The notes under the pieces: generated by a model | The model's database searches: none | Told to the model about the DNA's origin: nothing | What the model saw: only the letters and a program-made list of their open reading frames with translations | Shown: positions 48,096 to 56,697 of the stretch, piece after piece | How positions within the stretch are numbered: the first letter of the stretch is position 1 | Layout: every line of letters begins with the position of its first letter | NCBI RefSeq assembly: GCF_900094575.1 | Contig: NZ_FMAE01000004.1 | Span: 741,142-805,141, forward strand | From: Bradyrhizobium yuanmingense | GTDB taxonomy: Bacteria; Pseudomonadota; Alphaproteobacteria; Rhizobiales; Xanthobacteraceae | Length of the DNA stretch: 64,000 nucleotides | Direction of reading: 5' to 3' | Position numbers and translations under genes: made by a program

Positions 48096-49727
48096 CTACT
48101 TGCACTCAAAACTCGCCGCGCTCTCGGGATCGCCTTGCCCCTTGTACCGCGCATGTTGCGGATAGGCGCAAAGCGGCCGGCTGCGGCTGGGAAAGGCTGG
48201 CCCCGTCGCGACCACCAGATCGGGCGCCTTGCCGTCTTCCACCCAGTCCACGACTGCGCTGAGGAGATCGAAACGATCGAGCGCGGCGCCGCTCGAGCAG
48301 TGACCCATGCCGGGCACCAGGAAGGCCCGGCTCGATTTCTCCCGCACCAATTCCATGCCGCCGGAATCCGCCGCCATGCGCTCGTAGTAATTCACGGTGT
48401 CGTTCGCCGAAAACCAGGGATCGCTCACTCCGTGGTAAAACAGCAGCTTGCCACCATGGCCGAAGTAGCTCGAAAGGTTGGTCCAGTAGGCGGTGTTGGT
48501 GAGGCGATCCATCCCGCTCGCGTTGACCCGGCCTTCGAGTTGATCGACGTTGATGTTTTCCCAAACAGGCGGTCCGACCGGACTGCGCGCGCCTGTGGTC
48601 AGGATGCCGGGAATGGCAACGCCTTCGGCTGCCACGCCGCTGTCCCATGGGAACGGCGGATAGACTTGCGTGCCGCGTGAATTCTTCGGTCCGGCAAAAG
48701 CTTTCTTCAAGGCATCGACCTGCGGCGGCGCCAGGCAAGAATCCGTCTTGTCATCCGTCTTGTCGCCCTTGCAGGTGAGGACCGCGGGATCGAATTGACA
48801 GGCCTTGCCGTCGAAGATCAGGCCATCCTTGACGCCGTCCTTGGCGTCGCAGGCATCGAGGATCGCGTTGGTGATCAGCTTTCGCTCGGCCGCGGAAAAC
48901 GTCTTGGCGGGCTCCGGCTTGCCGGACGCATCTTTCGGTGCGATCTGGCTGAAGGCGGCGTTGGCCCAGGCGAGACCGATATTGGAATTGCCGGTGCGCA
49001 GCGCAGGCGCGCCGGCGACGATGCCGTCGAATTGCTCGGGATAGCGCGCCGACGCCAGCATGCCTTCGCGGCCCCCGGTCGAGCACCCCGTGAAATAGGA
49101 GCGCTTTGCGGGCTGGCCATAGTAATGCGCGACGATCGCCTTGGCGGCCATGGTCACCTTGCCGACGGATGCATGGGCGAAGTTGAGCGCGGCTTCCTGG
49201 TCCTTCAGGAACGAGGCATCGAACACCGCGCCCTGATGACCGCTATCGGTCGAGACCACGGCAAAGCCGCGCGCCAGCGCCGGCACCTCGCCGGCCGCGT
49301 GGTAACCCAGCGGTGGCCGGATCGAGCCGTTCAAACCGCCGCCGCCCTGAAACAAGAACCGGCCGTTCCAGCGATCGGGCAGGGCAACGGCAAAGCCGAT
49401 CGCGTAGGACTTGCCCTCGACGCCGACGCGCTGATCGATCACGCCGTCCGCGCGGCAGTTCGGCGGCAGCGCCACCGATACTGTGGCCGGCGCCGGCGGT
49501 GACGGCTGCACGGTCCCCGGCGGCGCCTCCGGCACTACTTCGGCCTTGGTGATTGTTGCCGTCGAACCCGGCATCTTCCAGCCGGTCAGGTCAGCGCATT
49601 TGAGCGCGGGCGGTATGTTGGCCGAATTGTCGGCGCTTGCCGGCGAGATCGCAACGACCATGATGGCCGCGACTAGACCCAGGCCAGCCATCGCATCATT
49701 AAGCGCCAGATTTCTTTTTCCCTGCAT
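48096..49727 (-). CDS. Tannase / feruloyl esterase family protein, secreted
   Basis: 543 residues with an N-terminal Sec signal (AMAGLGLVAAIMVVAISPASA). Alpha/beta hydrolase of the tannase family: catalytic serine in SYFTGCSTGGREGM, histidine in GMGHCSSG, with cysteines beside both that fit the CS-D-HC disulfide motif; GVAEG and FYHGVSDPWFSANDTVNYYERM supply the Asp region. Hydrolyses galloyl or hydroxycinnamoyl esters or similar aromatic esters from plant material, outside the cytoplasm. No aromatic catabolic genes are near. Confidence 0.9.
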   Translation of the reverse strand: MQGKRNLALNDAMAGLGLVAAIMVVAISPASADNSANIPPALKCADLTGWKMPGSTATITKAEVVPEAPPGTVQPSPPAPATVSVALPPNCRADGVIDQRVGVEGKSYAIGFAVALPDRWNGRFLFQGGGGLNGSIRPPLGYHAAGEVPALARGFAVVSTDSGHQGAVFDASFLKDQEAALNFAHASVGKVTMAAKAIVAHYYGQPAKRSYFTGCSTGGREGMLASARYPEQFDGIVAGAPALRTGNSNIGLAWANAAFSQIAPKDASGKPEPAKTFSAAERKLITNAILDACDAKDGVKDGLIFDGKACQFDPAVLTCKGDKTDDKTDSCLAPPQVDALKKAFAGPKNSRGTQVYPPFPWDSGVAAEGVAIPGILTTGARSPVGPPVWENINVDQLEGRVNASGMDRLTNTAYWTNLSSYFGHGGKLLFYHGVSDPWFSANDTVNYYERMAADSGGMELVREKSSRAFLVPGMGHCSSGAALDRFDLLSAVVDWVEDGKAPDLVVATGPAFPSRSRPLCAYPQHARYKGQGDPESAASFECK

Positions 49728-50048
49728 CGTTCTTCCCTGCCGCTTTCTGATTTTTTGCGGTGCACTTAACTCACGCTGGCCGCCAGGCGATCTGCTGCAC
49801 TGACACTGACTATCTTGTGTTATTCGGGAGGTGCAGTCCAGCGATGCAGGCTTTCAATCGCTCTCGCCGTTCGCCCTTGCCGATGAAGTCGATCGAGTAG
49901 GACGAGCGGATGCTCGATCATCGCGAGCTTGTAACGGTAGTTCGTCGGTCTACCGGCCCTTAAAGTTTCTCACTCTCGCGCTGTTGCCGATTGGACATGG
50001 TCATCCCGCGCACTTGAACCCCGCCAGAGGCCACGCCGACCAAACGCC
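49728..50048. other. Intergenic stretch upstream of the tannase gene
   Basis: About 320 bases between divergent genes. I see no coding signal or recognisable RNA; promoters for both directions are presumably here but no clear -35/-10 pair stands out. Confidence 0.55.
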
Positions 50049-50249
50049 ATGGCCGCATTCGTTGCAGAACTCCTGTTCGATCTCGTCAGAACCCTCGTGG
50101 GTGGCTGGCTGCGACAGGCTGTGGTGGCGATCTGTGCGTGGCTAGATACGAAGATTCACGGCCGCGCGGCGCGCTTTGTCGTTGGCGGGCTGCTCGGGAT
50201 CGCCGCCTTCTTCCTCATTCCCGTCATCGCCGGTCTGCTGGGTCTTTGA
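50049..50249 (+). CDS. Small membrane protein
   Basis: 66 residues (MAAFVAELLFDLVRTLVGGW). An amphipathic or membrane-associated N-terminal helix, a basic middle (DTKIHGRAARFVVGG) and a hydrophobic C-terminus LLGIAAFFLIPVIAGLLGL. Its stop overlaps the start of the following gene as TGATG. Function unknown. Confidence 0.6.
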   Translation: MAAFVAELLFDLVRTLVGGWLRQAVVAICAWLDTKIHGRAARFVVGGLLGIAAFFLIPVIAGLLGL

Positions 50250-50512
50250 TGCCCTGGCTGAGAACGCATCTCGTCATCGCCTTGGCCATCGGGGCGCTCA
50301 TCTCGACGGTGCTCCTTGTGCTGGAGCCGCTGACCGACTTCGCGTTTCTTTGGCTGGAGTGGCCCGGCATCAGCGCAGCGTATTTTTTCTGGGGAGCGGT
50401 CGGAGGACCGACCTTCGTCGGCATCGCCATTTCCTGGGTCGTAAATGCACTGACCTACGGCCTGGGTGCTTTCGTCATTCTCAGCGTCATCAAGGTGCTG
50501 AGGGAAGCATGA
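50249..50512 (+). CDS. Small membrane protein, overlapping partner
   Basis: 87 residues (MPWLRTHLVIALAIGALIST). Two to three membrane segments with conserved-looking FLWLEWPGISAAYFFWG between. The start overlaps the upstream stop (TGATG at 50247-50251), so the two membrane proteins are translated together and may form one complex. Confidence 0.6.
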   Translation: MPWLRTHLVIALAIGALISTVLLVLEPLTDFAFLWLEWPGISAAYFFWGAVGGPTFVGIAISWVVNALTYGLGAFVILSVIKVLREA

Positions 50513-50593
50513 GGCGCTGGCTTCAAATGATGGAAAGATTGCGAGGGTTGCTTTGATCATGCGCGGCCAACTCCGCCGCCCGCGCCCAATCTC

Positions 50594-50746
50594 TCACGCC
50601 GTCTCCTCGTCACCCTTGGCGACGATCTCGACTTCGAAATAGCCCATGTCGCGGAGCTCGGCGGCTTTCTTCTCGGCCGCTTCCCTTGTGTCTCTCTTCA
50701 AGATGATCTGGCCCGCTCCGTCGCGGGCGCAAACGAAATAAGACAT
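50594..50746 (-). CDS. Small conserved soluble protein
   Basis: 50 residues (MSYFVCARDGAGQIILKRDT ... AEKKAAELRDMGYFEVEIV). One alpha/beta unit: beta strand YFVCARD, beta II, a charged helix EAAEKKAAELRDMG and a strand YFEVEIV. Short proteins of just this pattern are common in Bradyrhizobium as far as I recall. No function known. Confidence 0.65.
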   Translation of the reverse strand: MSYFVCARDGAGQIILKRDTREAAEKKAAELRDMGYFEVEIVAKGDEETA

Positions 50747-50804
50747 TTTCGATTCCCAATTTCGTTTGCATACGCACGGAGCCGGGTTCCCGCAATCGGA
50801 CGGC

Positions 50805-50996
50805 TCACTCGTCCAGCCCGGCCTTTTGCCGCATCTTGTCGATCAGCTCCGAGGCCTCGGCCTTGGTCAGCTCGTCCTCGGGCAGGTCCTGGTGCGCCTG
50901 CTCGGCGAGGGTCTTGAGATAGGATTCCTGGGCTCCCGTCATCGGATCGTCGCCGGAAACCCAATCCTTCGGGTCCTTCCGGGTGTTGTCGGCCAT
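50805..50996 (-). CDS. DUF3072 family protein
   Basis: 63 residues. The segment DPMTGAQESYLKTLAEQAHQ with DLPEDELTKAEASELIDKMR is the DUF3072 signature (MTGAQ-x-Y-L-x-T-L). Widespread tiny protein of unknown function, often in stress-gene neighbourhoods. Upstream on the same strand is free; a GGAGAT ribosome binding site precedes the ATG. Confidence 0.85.
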   Translation of the reverse strand: MADNTRKDPKDWVSGDDPMTGAQESYLKTLAEQAHQDLPEDELTKAEASELIDKMRQKAGLDE

Positions 50997-51094
50997 CGCA
51001 CATCTCCTATTCCGTTTTCCGTAGAACGTCGGACTCGACTCTTCGTTCCGTTTTTGTTCTCATGGGCCATATCTCGAATTCGCGAGGCGGAACA

Positions 51095-51328
51095 ATGCCG
51101 GACCTGGACTTTCTCAGGCGGGAGATCGAACGGATGCGCATCCAGATGGGCAGGCAGAGGAAGGAGATCCTCCAGCTGCAGCGGGCGGGGATCGGGACGG
51201 CCTCGGCCGAAGCGCTGCTGTCGCGGATGGAGGCGAAGGTCGAGAGCCTGTGCGCGCAACGCGACGCGCTGAAGGCGGCAGAGCCGCGCCAGACCAAGGG
51301 CAGGGTGCTCGGCGGGAGGACATGGTGA
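51095..51328 (+). CDS. Small coiled-coil protein
   Basis: 77 residues from the ATG at 51095 (MPDLDFLRREIERMRIQMGR), with GAGGCGG upstream. Continuous charged helix suited to a coiled coil for the first 60 residues. Its stop overlaps the next start (ATGGTGA at 51322-51328). Confidence 0.6.
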   Translation: MPDLDFLRREIERMRIQMGRQRKEILQLQRAGIGTASAEALLSRMEAKVESLCAQRDALKAAEPRQTKGRVLGGRTW

Positions 51329-51549
51329 GCAGGCGGTGGTTCGACGACGAGCGAGACCTGTCGCCCTTCCTGACCGCGCTCGAGGACGTTCGCCGACGCG
51401 CGACGCGGGAAGGGTGGTGCTATGCCCACGTCCAAGCCATCATCGTCGCCATCGACCAATACGCGGAAGCGGCGACAGGCAATCGCGAGTATTTCCTCAA
51501 CAAGCCGGTTTCGATCGGGGATAACCGGAAGGCCGCGGACGTTCCGTGA
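51322..51549 (+). CDS. Small hypothetical protein
   Basis: 75 residues (MVSRRWFDDERDLSPFLTAL). Helical and soluble; EGWCYAHVQAIIVAIDQYAEAATGNREYFLNKP (landmarks CYAHVQAIIVAIDQYAE) is the core. Overlaps the coiled-coil gene by 7 bases in another frame, so co-translation is likely. Function unknown. Confidence 0.6.
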   Translation: MVSRRWFDDERDLSPFLTALEDVRRRATREGWCYAHVQAIIVAIDQYAEAATGNREYFLNKPVSIGDNRKAADVP

Positions 51550-51660
51550 CTGGCGCTGCGGTCTCTGCTGCTGACGTCGGGCGGAGCCGTCGATGCAAGT
51601 TGGGCTGCAGCCATGCGCACTCCGTCGCCGGATCGACGTGGCCGCAGAGCGTCGTGCCGA

Positions 51661-51834
51661 TTAGCCCGTGGGACTGATGTTCGGATCATCCGGTTCAGGC
51701 AAAACGCCGCAACCGGGTGTCTTCTCCGTGTCGGTCAGCTCCGGCGTGGCGTGCGGACCGGCAGGGTGTGGCCTGCGTTCGGCCGAGGCATCCGCCGGGA
51801 TCGACTGCAGCCTGGTTTCCGAGTTGCTCTGCAT
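51661..51834 (-). CDS. Possible small disordered protein
   Basis: 57 residues from the ATG at 51834 (MQSNSETRLQSIPADASAER). Polar, proline-rich, ending LPEPDDPNISPTG, which I believe recurs at the ends of short rhizobial proteins. Ribosome binding site weak. The opposite strand has another open frame over the same bases, so coding is uncertain. Confidence 0.4.
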   Translation of the reverse strand: MQSNSETRLQSIPADASAERRPHPAGPHATPELTDTEKTPGCGVLPEPDDPNISPTG

Positions 51835-52059
51835 TGCTTCTGCCTGACTTGGTTCGAGCGCGAGCGTTCGCGGCGCGAGGCGGGCGATTGACTCACCGCC
51901 CTTCAGCCGGCCGTTGCGCAATTGCGGTTGCTGTCGCTACGCCGGTGCGGACGCAACGTTCCAATTTCAAGGACGTGCTCCATTCAGAGCCCTCGCTGAA
52001 GCTGTAGGAACGGAGGAGCAAGGCCCGGGTTGGCCCGAAGCAACTGGAGGCATCTCACG

Positions 52060-52629
52060 ATGGTCAAGGATCTTCCTCAGGACGCAGAGCGAGAAGGCAC
52101 ACGCAAGCTGATGATGTGGGGATCGGCGGTCGCTGCAATCCTCTTTGTGGGCTTCGGGCTGTGGTTTGCGGCTCCCCAAATGTTCGGCGTGACCGACTAC
52201 GTTGGACGCCCCTCGACCGGCGCGGACAACAGCGCGCCCGCGACCACGGTCGGCACGGGAGTTCCAACACAACGCGACGCAGTCAGCACCGCTGCCAAAC
52301 AAGATCCCGCTGCAAATGAGGATTCGAGCGGCGCTCGCGCTCGCCAGATCAAGGAGAGTAGCCAGCCGGCAAACCTCTCCGCGCAACAACGCGAGCAGCT
52401 GCGCTCAGTCCTTTCGACATCGCAAGGCCCCGCAATGGATCGGCCGAATTTCGAGATGATGATCGGCACCTCGGTCCCGCGGCAGACCGAGACGGCGGAC
52501 CTGCCGCCGGAGGTGACGCAGATCCTCAACGGGTTCTGGGGAGATCAGTACCTGATCGCTGGGAAGTCCCTCGTGATCGTCGATCATCATTCCCGCCGCG
52601 TCGCTGCGATCATTGCCGACGTGCGATGA
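52060..52629 (+). CDS. Membrane-anchored protein with DUF1236-like end
   Basis: 189 residues from the ATG at 52060, nine bases after GGAGG. One N-terminal membrane segment (LMMWGSAVAAILFVGFGLWFA), a disordered Ser/Thr/Ala linker (residues about 50-110), then a beta-rich end: FEMMIGTSVPRQTETADLPP and GDQYLIAGKSLVIVDHHSRRVAAII, which resembles DUF1236 domains found in rhizobial periplasmic proteins. The domain would lie outside the inner membrane. No partner is evident. Confidence 0.65.
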   Translation: MVKDLPQDAEREGTRKLMMWGSAVAAILFVGFGLWFAAPQMFGVTDYVGRPSTGADNSAPATTVGTGVPTQRDAVSTAAKQDPAANEDSSGARARQIKESSQPANLSAQQREQLRSVLSTSQGPAMDRPNFEMMIGTSVPRQTETADLPPEVTQILNGFWGDQYLIAGKSLVIVDHHSRRVAAIIADVR

Positions 52630-52765
52630 CGTCCGCGTTTCGTGAAGACGTCAGGGCCCGCAACGAGCTGGCTCGTTGCGATGTTCCGGCTCGGGGAACG
52701 TTGGTCGCTTGAGAGCTTGTTAACCGACCGCGCCCAGGATGCCGCTCCGAATTGGAGGGACATCG

Positions 52766-52972
52766 ATGTCAGACCTGGAACAAGCGATCCGCGAGCGCGC
52801 ATACCAGATTTGGATGGAGAGCGGTGGGGCGGACGGCCACGCCGAGAGGCATTGGCTCGAAGCCCAGCGCGAGGTTCTTTCCGCCTCGCTTGTCGCGCGC
52901 GTCTCGAAAGTCGGCGCCGAAAAGCCGAAGGCGAAGCCGGCAGGTGCGCGAAAGAAGCGCCGCGCCGCCTGA
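52766..52972 (+). CDS. DUF2934 family protein
   Basis: 68 residues from the ATG at 52766 with GGAGGGA upstream. IRERAYQIWMESGGADGHAE and RHWLEAQREV is the DUF2934 motif, followed by a lysine/alanine-rich tail that could bind nucleic acid. Many rhizobial genomes hold several of these genes near stress genes; function unknown. Confidence 0.8.
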   Translation: MSDLEQAIRERAYQIWMESGGADGHAERHWLEAQREVLSASLVARVSKVGAEKPKAKPAGARKKRRAA

Positions 52973-53044
52973 AGCTTGCGGCCGCTCGGTCGTGACACGC
53001 GCGCGCATGCAAGCCATAAGCACGCGCGTTGTCGTCACCGCGGA

Positions 53045-53278
53045 CTAGCGGGGTGAGACGGAGGAGGGGGCTGACCTCGTGCGTGCGGGCGACGCAGTCT
53101 TTCTTCGTGGCGAGGCAGCCGCACGGCTCTTGCCGGACTTCGGACCAGCTCTTGGTGTGATCCCGTTCTGCTCGTCGAACTGCTTCAGCCAGGCCGCGAT
53201 GTATCGCGGGTCGTCGGGACAAAGCCGCTCGAGCAAACGAAGGTTCTGCGCTCTGAATTCCACAAGGGTTTTCGGCAT
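53045..53278 (-). CDS. Small basic protein
   Basis: 77 residues from the ATG at 53278, five bases after GAGGAG (the GTG just before is too close). The first half is helical (TLVEFRAQNLRLLERLCPDD, then PRYIAAWLKQFDE); the second half is a disordered Ser/Arg/Lys/Ala tail. A terminator-like hairpin lies 103 bases upstream on the same strand. Confidence 0.55.
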   Translation of the reverse strand: MPKTLVEFRAQNLRLLERLCPDDPRYIAAWLKQFDEQNGITPRAGPKSGKSRAAASPRRKTASPARTRSAPSSVSPR

Positions 53279-53380
53279 CACGGCTCCTCAAAACCCTGCC
53301 CGTCGCAAAAAGTGCGGCCGGACGGCCGCCGGGTCAACGGCAAAGAGCGCTTGAAATCCCGGGCGAGCTGATGCAGCGCC

Positions 53381-53415
53381 AAAAGCGAAAACCCCGCCCT
53401 TGAGGAAGCGGGGTT
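53381..53415 (-). terminator. Orphan Rho-independent terminator
   Basis: On the minus strand AACCCCGC, ten-base loop, GCGGGGTT followed by TTCGCTTTT. It lies in the 428-base gap between divergent small genes. No gene ends just before it on this strand, so it should end an unidentified short transcript starting between about 53450 and 53680, or act inside the leader of the gene at 53278. Confidence 0.6.
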
Positions 53416-53706
53416 CTCTGTCGAGGTGAAGCTTAGGGACGCTTCAACTGTAAGACGCGCGAGCGGCAAGAAAGTTCAAACGAAAGTGCGCCGCGTCGCT
53501 GCAACGTGGATGCGCTCGCCCCGGGCCATTACAAATCCGTAAGTCGGTTGAATATCGACGCCGCAAAACTATCTCTGCGTCAGGCGGCAGCGTAACAAGC
53601 CGCCCTTCAACTGACACCCAGCCGCCGCGCTCAGAAAAAGGCGAAGCTGGGTCCTTTGACATTCCCTGCTCAGGTCCCGCCTCATTGGCCTCAGAGGCAA
53701 ACGTCC

Positions 53707-53913
53707 ATGGCTGCCCGCACTTACAACCACGAACGCTGGTCCGAAGACGACGACCGGCTGCTTCGATCCATGTGTGAAACCGGCAAGAGCCTGACGCTGA
53801 TGATCGTGAAGCTCAAGCGGCCCATTGCATCGATCAGGTCGCGCGCGATCGAGCTTGGCATCAATCTGCCGGGCACGCGCATCGGCCTGCGACGGAAGCG
53901 GCGAACCGCTTGA
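53707..53913 (+). CDS. Small SANT/Myb-like helix-turn-helix protein
   Basis: 68 residues from the ATG at 53707. RWSEDDDRLLRSMCETGKSL with the following TLMIVKLKRPIASIRSRAIELG has the W-S-x-x-E/D-D and three-helix pattern of SANT/Myb or GcrA-like DNA-binding domains, followed by a basic tail (RKRRTA). Probably a DNA-binding protein. Single-domain versions like this are common in Bradyrhizobium. Confidence 0.65.
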   Translation: MAARTYNHERWSEDDDRLLRSMCETGKSLTLMIVKLKRPIASIRSRAIELGINLPGTRIGLRRKRRTA

Positions 53914-53983
53914 GCCCGCGCGTCCGGACAAGACTGCTCATGTCGCCGCGCCGCTCTACGCGAGCGGAGCGGCTGAACGATGC

Positions 53984-54286
53984 TCAGGCCGCAATCCGCT
54001 GTTCGACCGGCGCCGTCAGGAACTTGAGCGCTTCGGCGTGGGCGAGATCCGGAACCGCGATCGCCGTGTGGCTGTACATCGCGTGTGTGCGCGACGTCGC
54101 GATCTGGTCCAGGATCCCCTTGCCCTTGATGACGTGGAGGCCCATGCCGTCATCGACGGGGAAGATCGCCAGCACCACATCGTAGGCCGCGATCACGGCT
54201 CTGAGCGCCTCGGCCTTGTCTTCGGCGACATCGACAAAAACACGAACATCTGCCGCGAGTTCACGCAGCTCGTTAAAATCCAGCAC
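53984..54286 (-). CDS. Hypothetical protein
   Basis: 100 residues from the GTG at 54286 (MLDFNELRELAADVRVFVDV), ten bases after GGAG; a TTG at 54307 would add seven. Alpha/beta pattern with VRVFVDVAED, YDVVLAIFPVDDGMGLHVI. I do not recognise the family. Function unknown. Confidence 0.55.
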   Translation of the reverse strand: MLDFNELRELAADVRVFVDVAEDKAEALRAVIAAYDVVLAIFPVDDGMGLHVIKGKGILDQIATSRTHAMYSHTAIAVPDLAHAEALKFLTAPVEQRIAA

Positions 54287-54409
54287 TTTGAGGATACTCC
54301 AACGCAACCAACCTGACAGAAGCTTGGTCGCGTTAGGTTACTGAAGCGTCAACGACGGATCGCTGAGCCACAAGTTTCACGACGAGGTGACGCCAAAGCG
54401 CGATGCGAT

Positions 54410-54901
54410 CTAGCGCTTGGCGTCCTCCTTGCGCAGCCTGGCCTCGGCGGCCTCGTCGACGAGAGTCAAGCTGGCCCCGTCATAGCTCAGCTTGAAACCG
54501 CGGCCGACGATCCAGATCCAGCCTTCCCGGTCCTTGATGGCCGAGGCGTTGAACTGGTCGGAGATGGATTTGACGGCAGCTTCCTGCGATCCCGGATTGT
54601 TCAGCGTCGCATTGACGCGCCAGATCGGATGCCTGGGATCGGTCTCGTCGCCGTCGACGGCGACCTTGGCGCCGTTGATGTCGCACGCCAGCGTGTACGG
54701 ACCTCGGCTCGGCCGGCAGAGATAGTGGCGTCGCGCGACGAGCTTGTTGGCCTCCTCGAATGACATCCCGGGCGAGAAGCCGAACATGTCGGACTTTTTC
54801 ACGAGGGCGAAGGACGCGGGCTTCAAGAAGCTAGGCTGGATCGCGACGAGGGCTGCGACGGCGACCACGATCAAACCTGCGATGACGATAGCGACCTTCA
54901 T
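54410..54901 (-). CDS. Hypothetical membrane-anchored protein
   Basis: 163 residues from the ATG at 54901 (MKVAIVIAGLIVVAVAALVA). One N-terminal membrane segment or signal anchor, then a soluble domain: FGFSPGMSFEEANKLVARRHYLCR is the start of a fold often annotated only as hypothetical in rhizobia, with paired cysteines (LCRPSRGPYTLACD) that could form a disulfide in the periplasm. Function unknown. Confidence 0.6.
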   Translation of the reverse strand: MKVAIVIAGLIVVAVAALVAIQPSFLKPASFALVKKSDMFGFSPGMSFEEANKLVARRHYLCRPSRGPYTLACDINGAKVAVDGDETDPRHPIWRVNATLNNPGSQEAAVKSISDQFNASAIKDREGWIWIVGRGFKLSYDGASLTLVDEAAEARLRKEDAKR

Positions 54902-55173
54902 CAGAACCCCATCAGATACCCTTCCTGGCTTATAGCAGCCGCGGCGCTGTGTCAGGCTCGAGAAATTGCAGGTCCTAAAATTGCAGGTCCTGCAACGTCT
55001 TGCACAGGAAGTCGGGAACCTCGCGGAGCCCGTGCTTGCGTTTTTGGCCTCGATAGGGTCTAAGCCCGATCGCTTCATGACTTCTGGCATGAATCAGCAG
55101 CGCGCACTCGCGGGTCCGGCCGCGTCCCCAGCAGCAGAATTGCTCCGCGCACCCATTCAAAGGAATTCAGACC

Positions 55174-55470
55174 ATGGCGAAGATGACGAAGACCCAATTG
55201 ATCGATGCAATTGCCGAGGGCACGCAGCTTTCGAAGAACGACGTGAAGTCGGTGATCGAGTACATGGCGACGGTCGGCTACAAGGAGCTCAACGAGTCCG
55301 GCGAGTTCGTCATTCCCGGCTTCGTGAAGATGTCGGTCGTGAACAAGCCGGCGACCGAAGCCCGCATGGGCATCAATCCCTTCACCAAGGAGCCGATGCA
55401 GTTTGCAGCGAAGCCCGCCAGCAAGTCGGTCAAGGCCTCGCCGCTGAAGGTGGCCAAGGACGCCGTCTGA
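55174..55470 (+). CDS. HU family DNA-binding protein
   Basis: 98 residues with AAAGGAAT upstream. Histone-like fold: TKTQLIDAIAEGTQLSKNDVKSVIEYM at the N-terminus, GEFVIPGFVKMSVVNKP, and NPFTKEPMQFAAKPASKSVKASPLK (landmarks ATEARMGINPFTKEPM). The arm motif R-x-G-x-N-P is present, as in HU/IHF. Basic C-terminal extension. Distinct from the main HU by its longer strand region (EFVIPGFVKMSV). Ends before a good terminator. Confidence 0.9.
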   Translation: MAKMTKTQLIDAIAEGTQLSKNDVKSVIEYMATVGYKELNESGEFVIPGFVKMSVVNKPATEARMGINPFTKEPMQFAAKPASKSVKASPLKVAKDAV

Positions 55471-55576
55471 CGTGCCGGCGATGTCGGTGCGGTGGGCTCA
55501 TTGACGCGCCGGCGCAGCAATCAACGGCCGGAACGGCGAGCCTCGTTCCGTCACCATCCTCATCCGCTTCACAAGA

Positions 55577-55606
55577 AAAAGCCCCGCGCTTTCGCGCGAG
55601 GCTTTT
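55577..55606 (+). terminator. Terminator of the HU-like gene
   Basis: AAAAGCC-CGCGC, loop TTTC, GCGCG-GGCTTTT with one C/A mismatch: 12 pairs, ending in TTTTC. It lies 107 bases after the HU-like stop on the same strand. Confidence 0.8.
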
Positions 55607-55621
55607 CTGGCTGACGGCGTT

Positions 55622-55748
55622 GGGATTTCAGCGCCTGGCCGACAGCCATGGCTTTAACCTAAAGTTGAAATCGCAAAAAGCAACAGCGCCGCCACGACGG
55701 AGTATGTTCGTCAGGCGGCGCTGCCGTGTAACTGGGCGCTGAAATCCC
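55622..55748. repeat. Nested inverted-repeat element
   Basis: Outer arms GGGATTTCAGCGCC (55622-55635) and GGCGCTGAAATCCC (55735-55748) are perfect complements. Inside, AGCGCCGCC (55685-55693) pairs with GGCGGCGCT (55714-55722). The whole 127 bases can fold into one branched structure. No open frame and no known RNA family recognised. Confidence 0.65.
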
Positions 55749-55879
55749 CAGCTTCCATAGGTGCTTGCCGCGCCGAAAAGGTTCAACGCCGCCCCCACCA
55801 AAACTTTACGTCCGGGGCTGGACTTTTTGTTCTCATTTTGTTCTAGTGAGGCGCCTTGATGGACCGTTGGAGGTTGCTC

Positions 55880-56014
55880 ATGACCGTCGAAAAACAGCGC
55901 GAAGTGATCAGGCTCTGGAACGAGCTCAGAAAGGTCGAGGGCCCTGCGGCGGAGGAGCTGCGCATCCAGATCCTCGAATGCTTCTCGAAGGAGAAGCCGA
56001 AGCGGGCGGCCTGA
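55880..56014 (+). CDS. 44-residue charged protein
   Basis: 44 residues (MTVEKQREVIRLWNELRKVE and GPAAEELRIQILECFSKEKP KRAA). Helical and charged. Ribosome binding site GGAGG seven bases before the ATG. The neighbourhood of many such proteins supports it. Function unknown. Confidence 0.55.
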   Translation: MTVEKQREVIRLWNELRKVEGPAAEELRIQILECFSKEKPKRAA

Positions 56015-56499
56015 CCTTTGTCGACGCCACGCGGCAACGCGCAAGCGCGATCCGCTCCAAGGGTTCGCGCTTGGTCTCTCGCCGCGCTGCTTGCCGGCGA
56101 AGAGTCTTCTCGAAGTTTTCTCGATGAAGAGTCTTGTTGCAGAAGAGACTTGTTGCAGAAGACACTCATCGAAGAAGGGTCCTGCCGCGTCGACGGTGTG
56201 AGCGTGCGCGCTTCATCGATCGTTAGGATTTGCTCTCCGCGCATTCTTGCGACTCCGATTCGTTCTTCGCGAACGAAACGGAGTCGAAGCTGGAACAAAG
56301 CCGGGCGTTCTTGCGCGCTCTCGCCGCGATGGTGCCGGATGCGTCTGGCTAACGATAGCTTATGCGGATGCCGATAACCCTATTCGGTTAGGTTAAAAGC
56401 CCAATCGCGTTGCGCTTGCTGCGGCTTGGGGTAGGTGTTCGGCAAAGACAAGCAAGAAACGCCTTTGCCGAAAACGATTTGCCCAAGCAGCAATTTGCC
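56015..56499. other. Gene-free stretch with a short tandem repeat
   Basis: About 480 bases without convincing coding. CTTGTTGCAGAAGA occurs at 56133-56146 and again at 56149-56162 (16-base period), and GAAGAGTCTTC at about 56097-56107 is a palindrome. Lower GC than its surroundings around 56340-56400. Confidence 0.5.
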
Positions 56500-56697
56500 A
56501 TGATGCCTTTTTCAACTCCGTCCTTTTTCCAAGGCGACCGGCACACCTACCGGCGCGTCGCCGTCGTCGGCACGCTGTTCTGCCTTGCTTTCGTTGTGAT
56601 CAGCTTCTCGCTGCGGCCGCAGGCTGAGGACACGCGCGTTGCGGTCAAGGCCGACCGGCTGGTCCGCACGGCAGGCCAAGCCGCGCGCGCCAACTAA
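56500..56697 (+). CDS. Small single-span membrane protein
   Basis: 65 residues from the ATG at 56500 (MMPFSTPSFFQGDRHTYRRV). One membrane segment AVVGTLFCLAFVVISFSL, then a basic tail (AVKADRLVRTAGQAARAN). Basic residues precede the segment, so the N-terminus is probably inside. Such proteins of this length with the ending RAN occur in related genomes. Function unknown. Confidence 0.55.
   Translation: MMPFSTPSFFQGDRHTYRRVAVVGTLFCLAFVVISFSLRPQAEDTRVAVKADRLVRTAGQAARAN

Noticed and set aside
49728..50048. Origin of replication or plasmid partition site in the gap
   Set aside because: No DnaA-box cluster, no AT-rich unwinding region and no replication genes nearby.
52060..52629. Sec-dependent toxin or anti-sigma factor idea for the membrane-anchored protein
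   Set aside because: One anchor and a DUF1236-like end give no support for either; no sigma factor or immunity gene is adjacent.
56090..56175. CRISPR-like array from repeated TTGTTGCAGAAGA
   Set aside because: Two units with a 16-base period and no spacers; too short and not regular.
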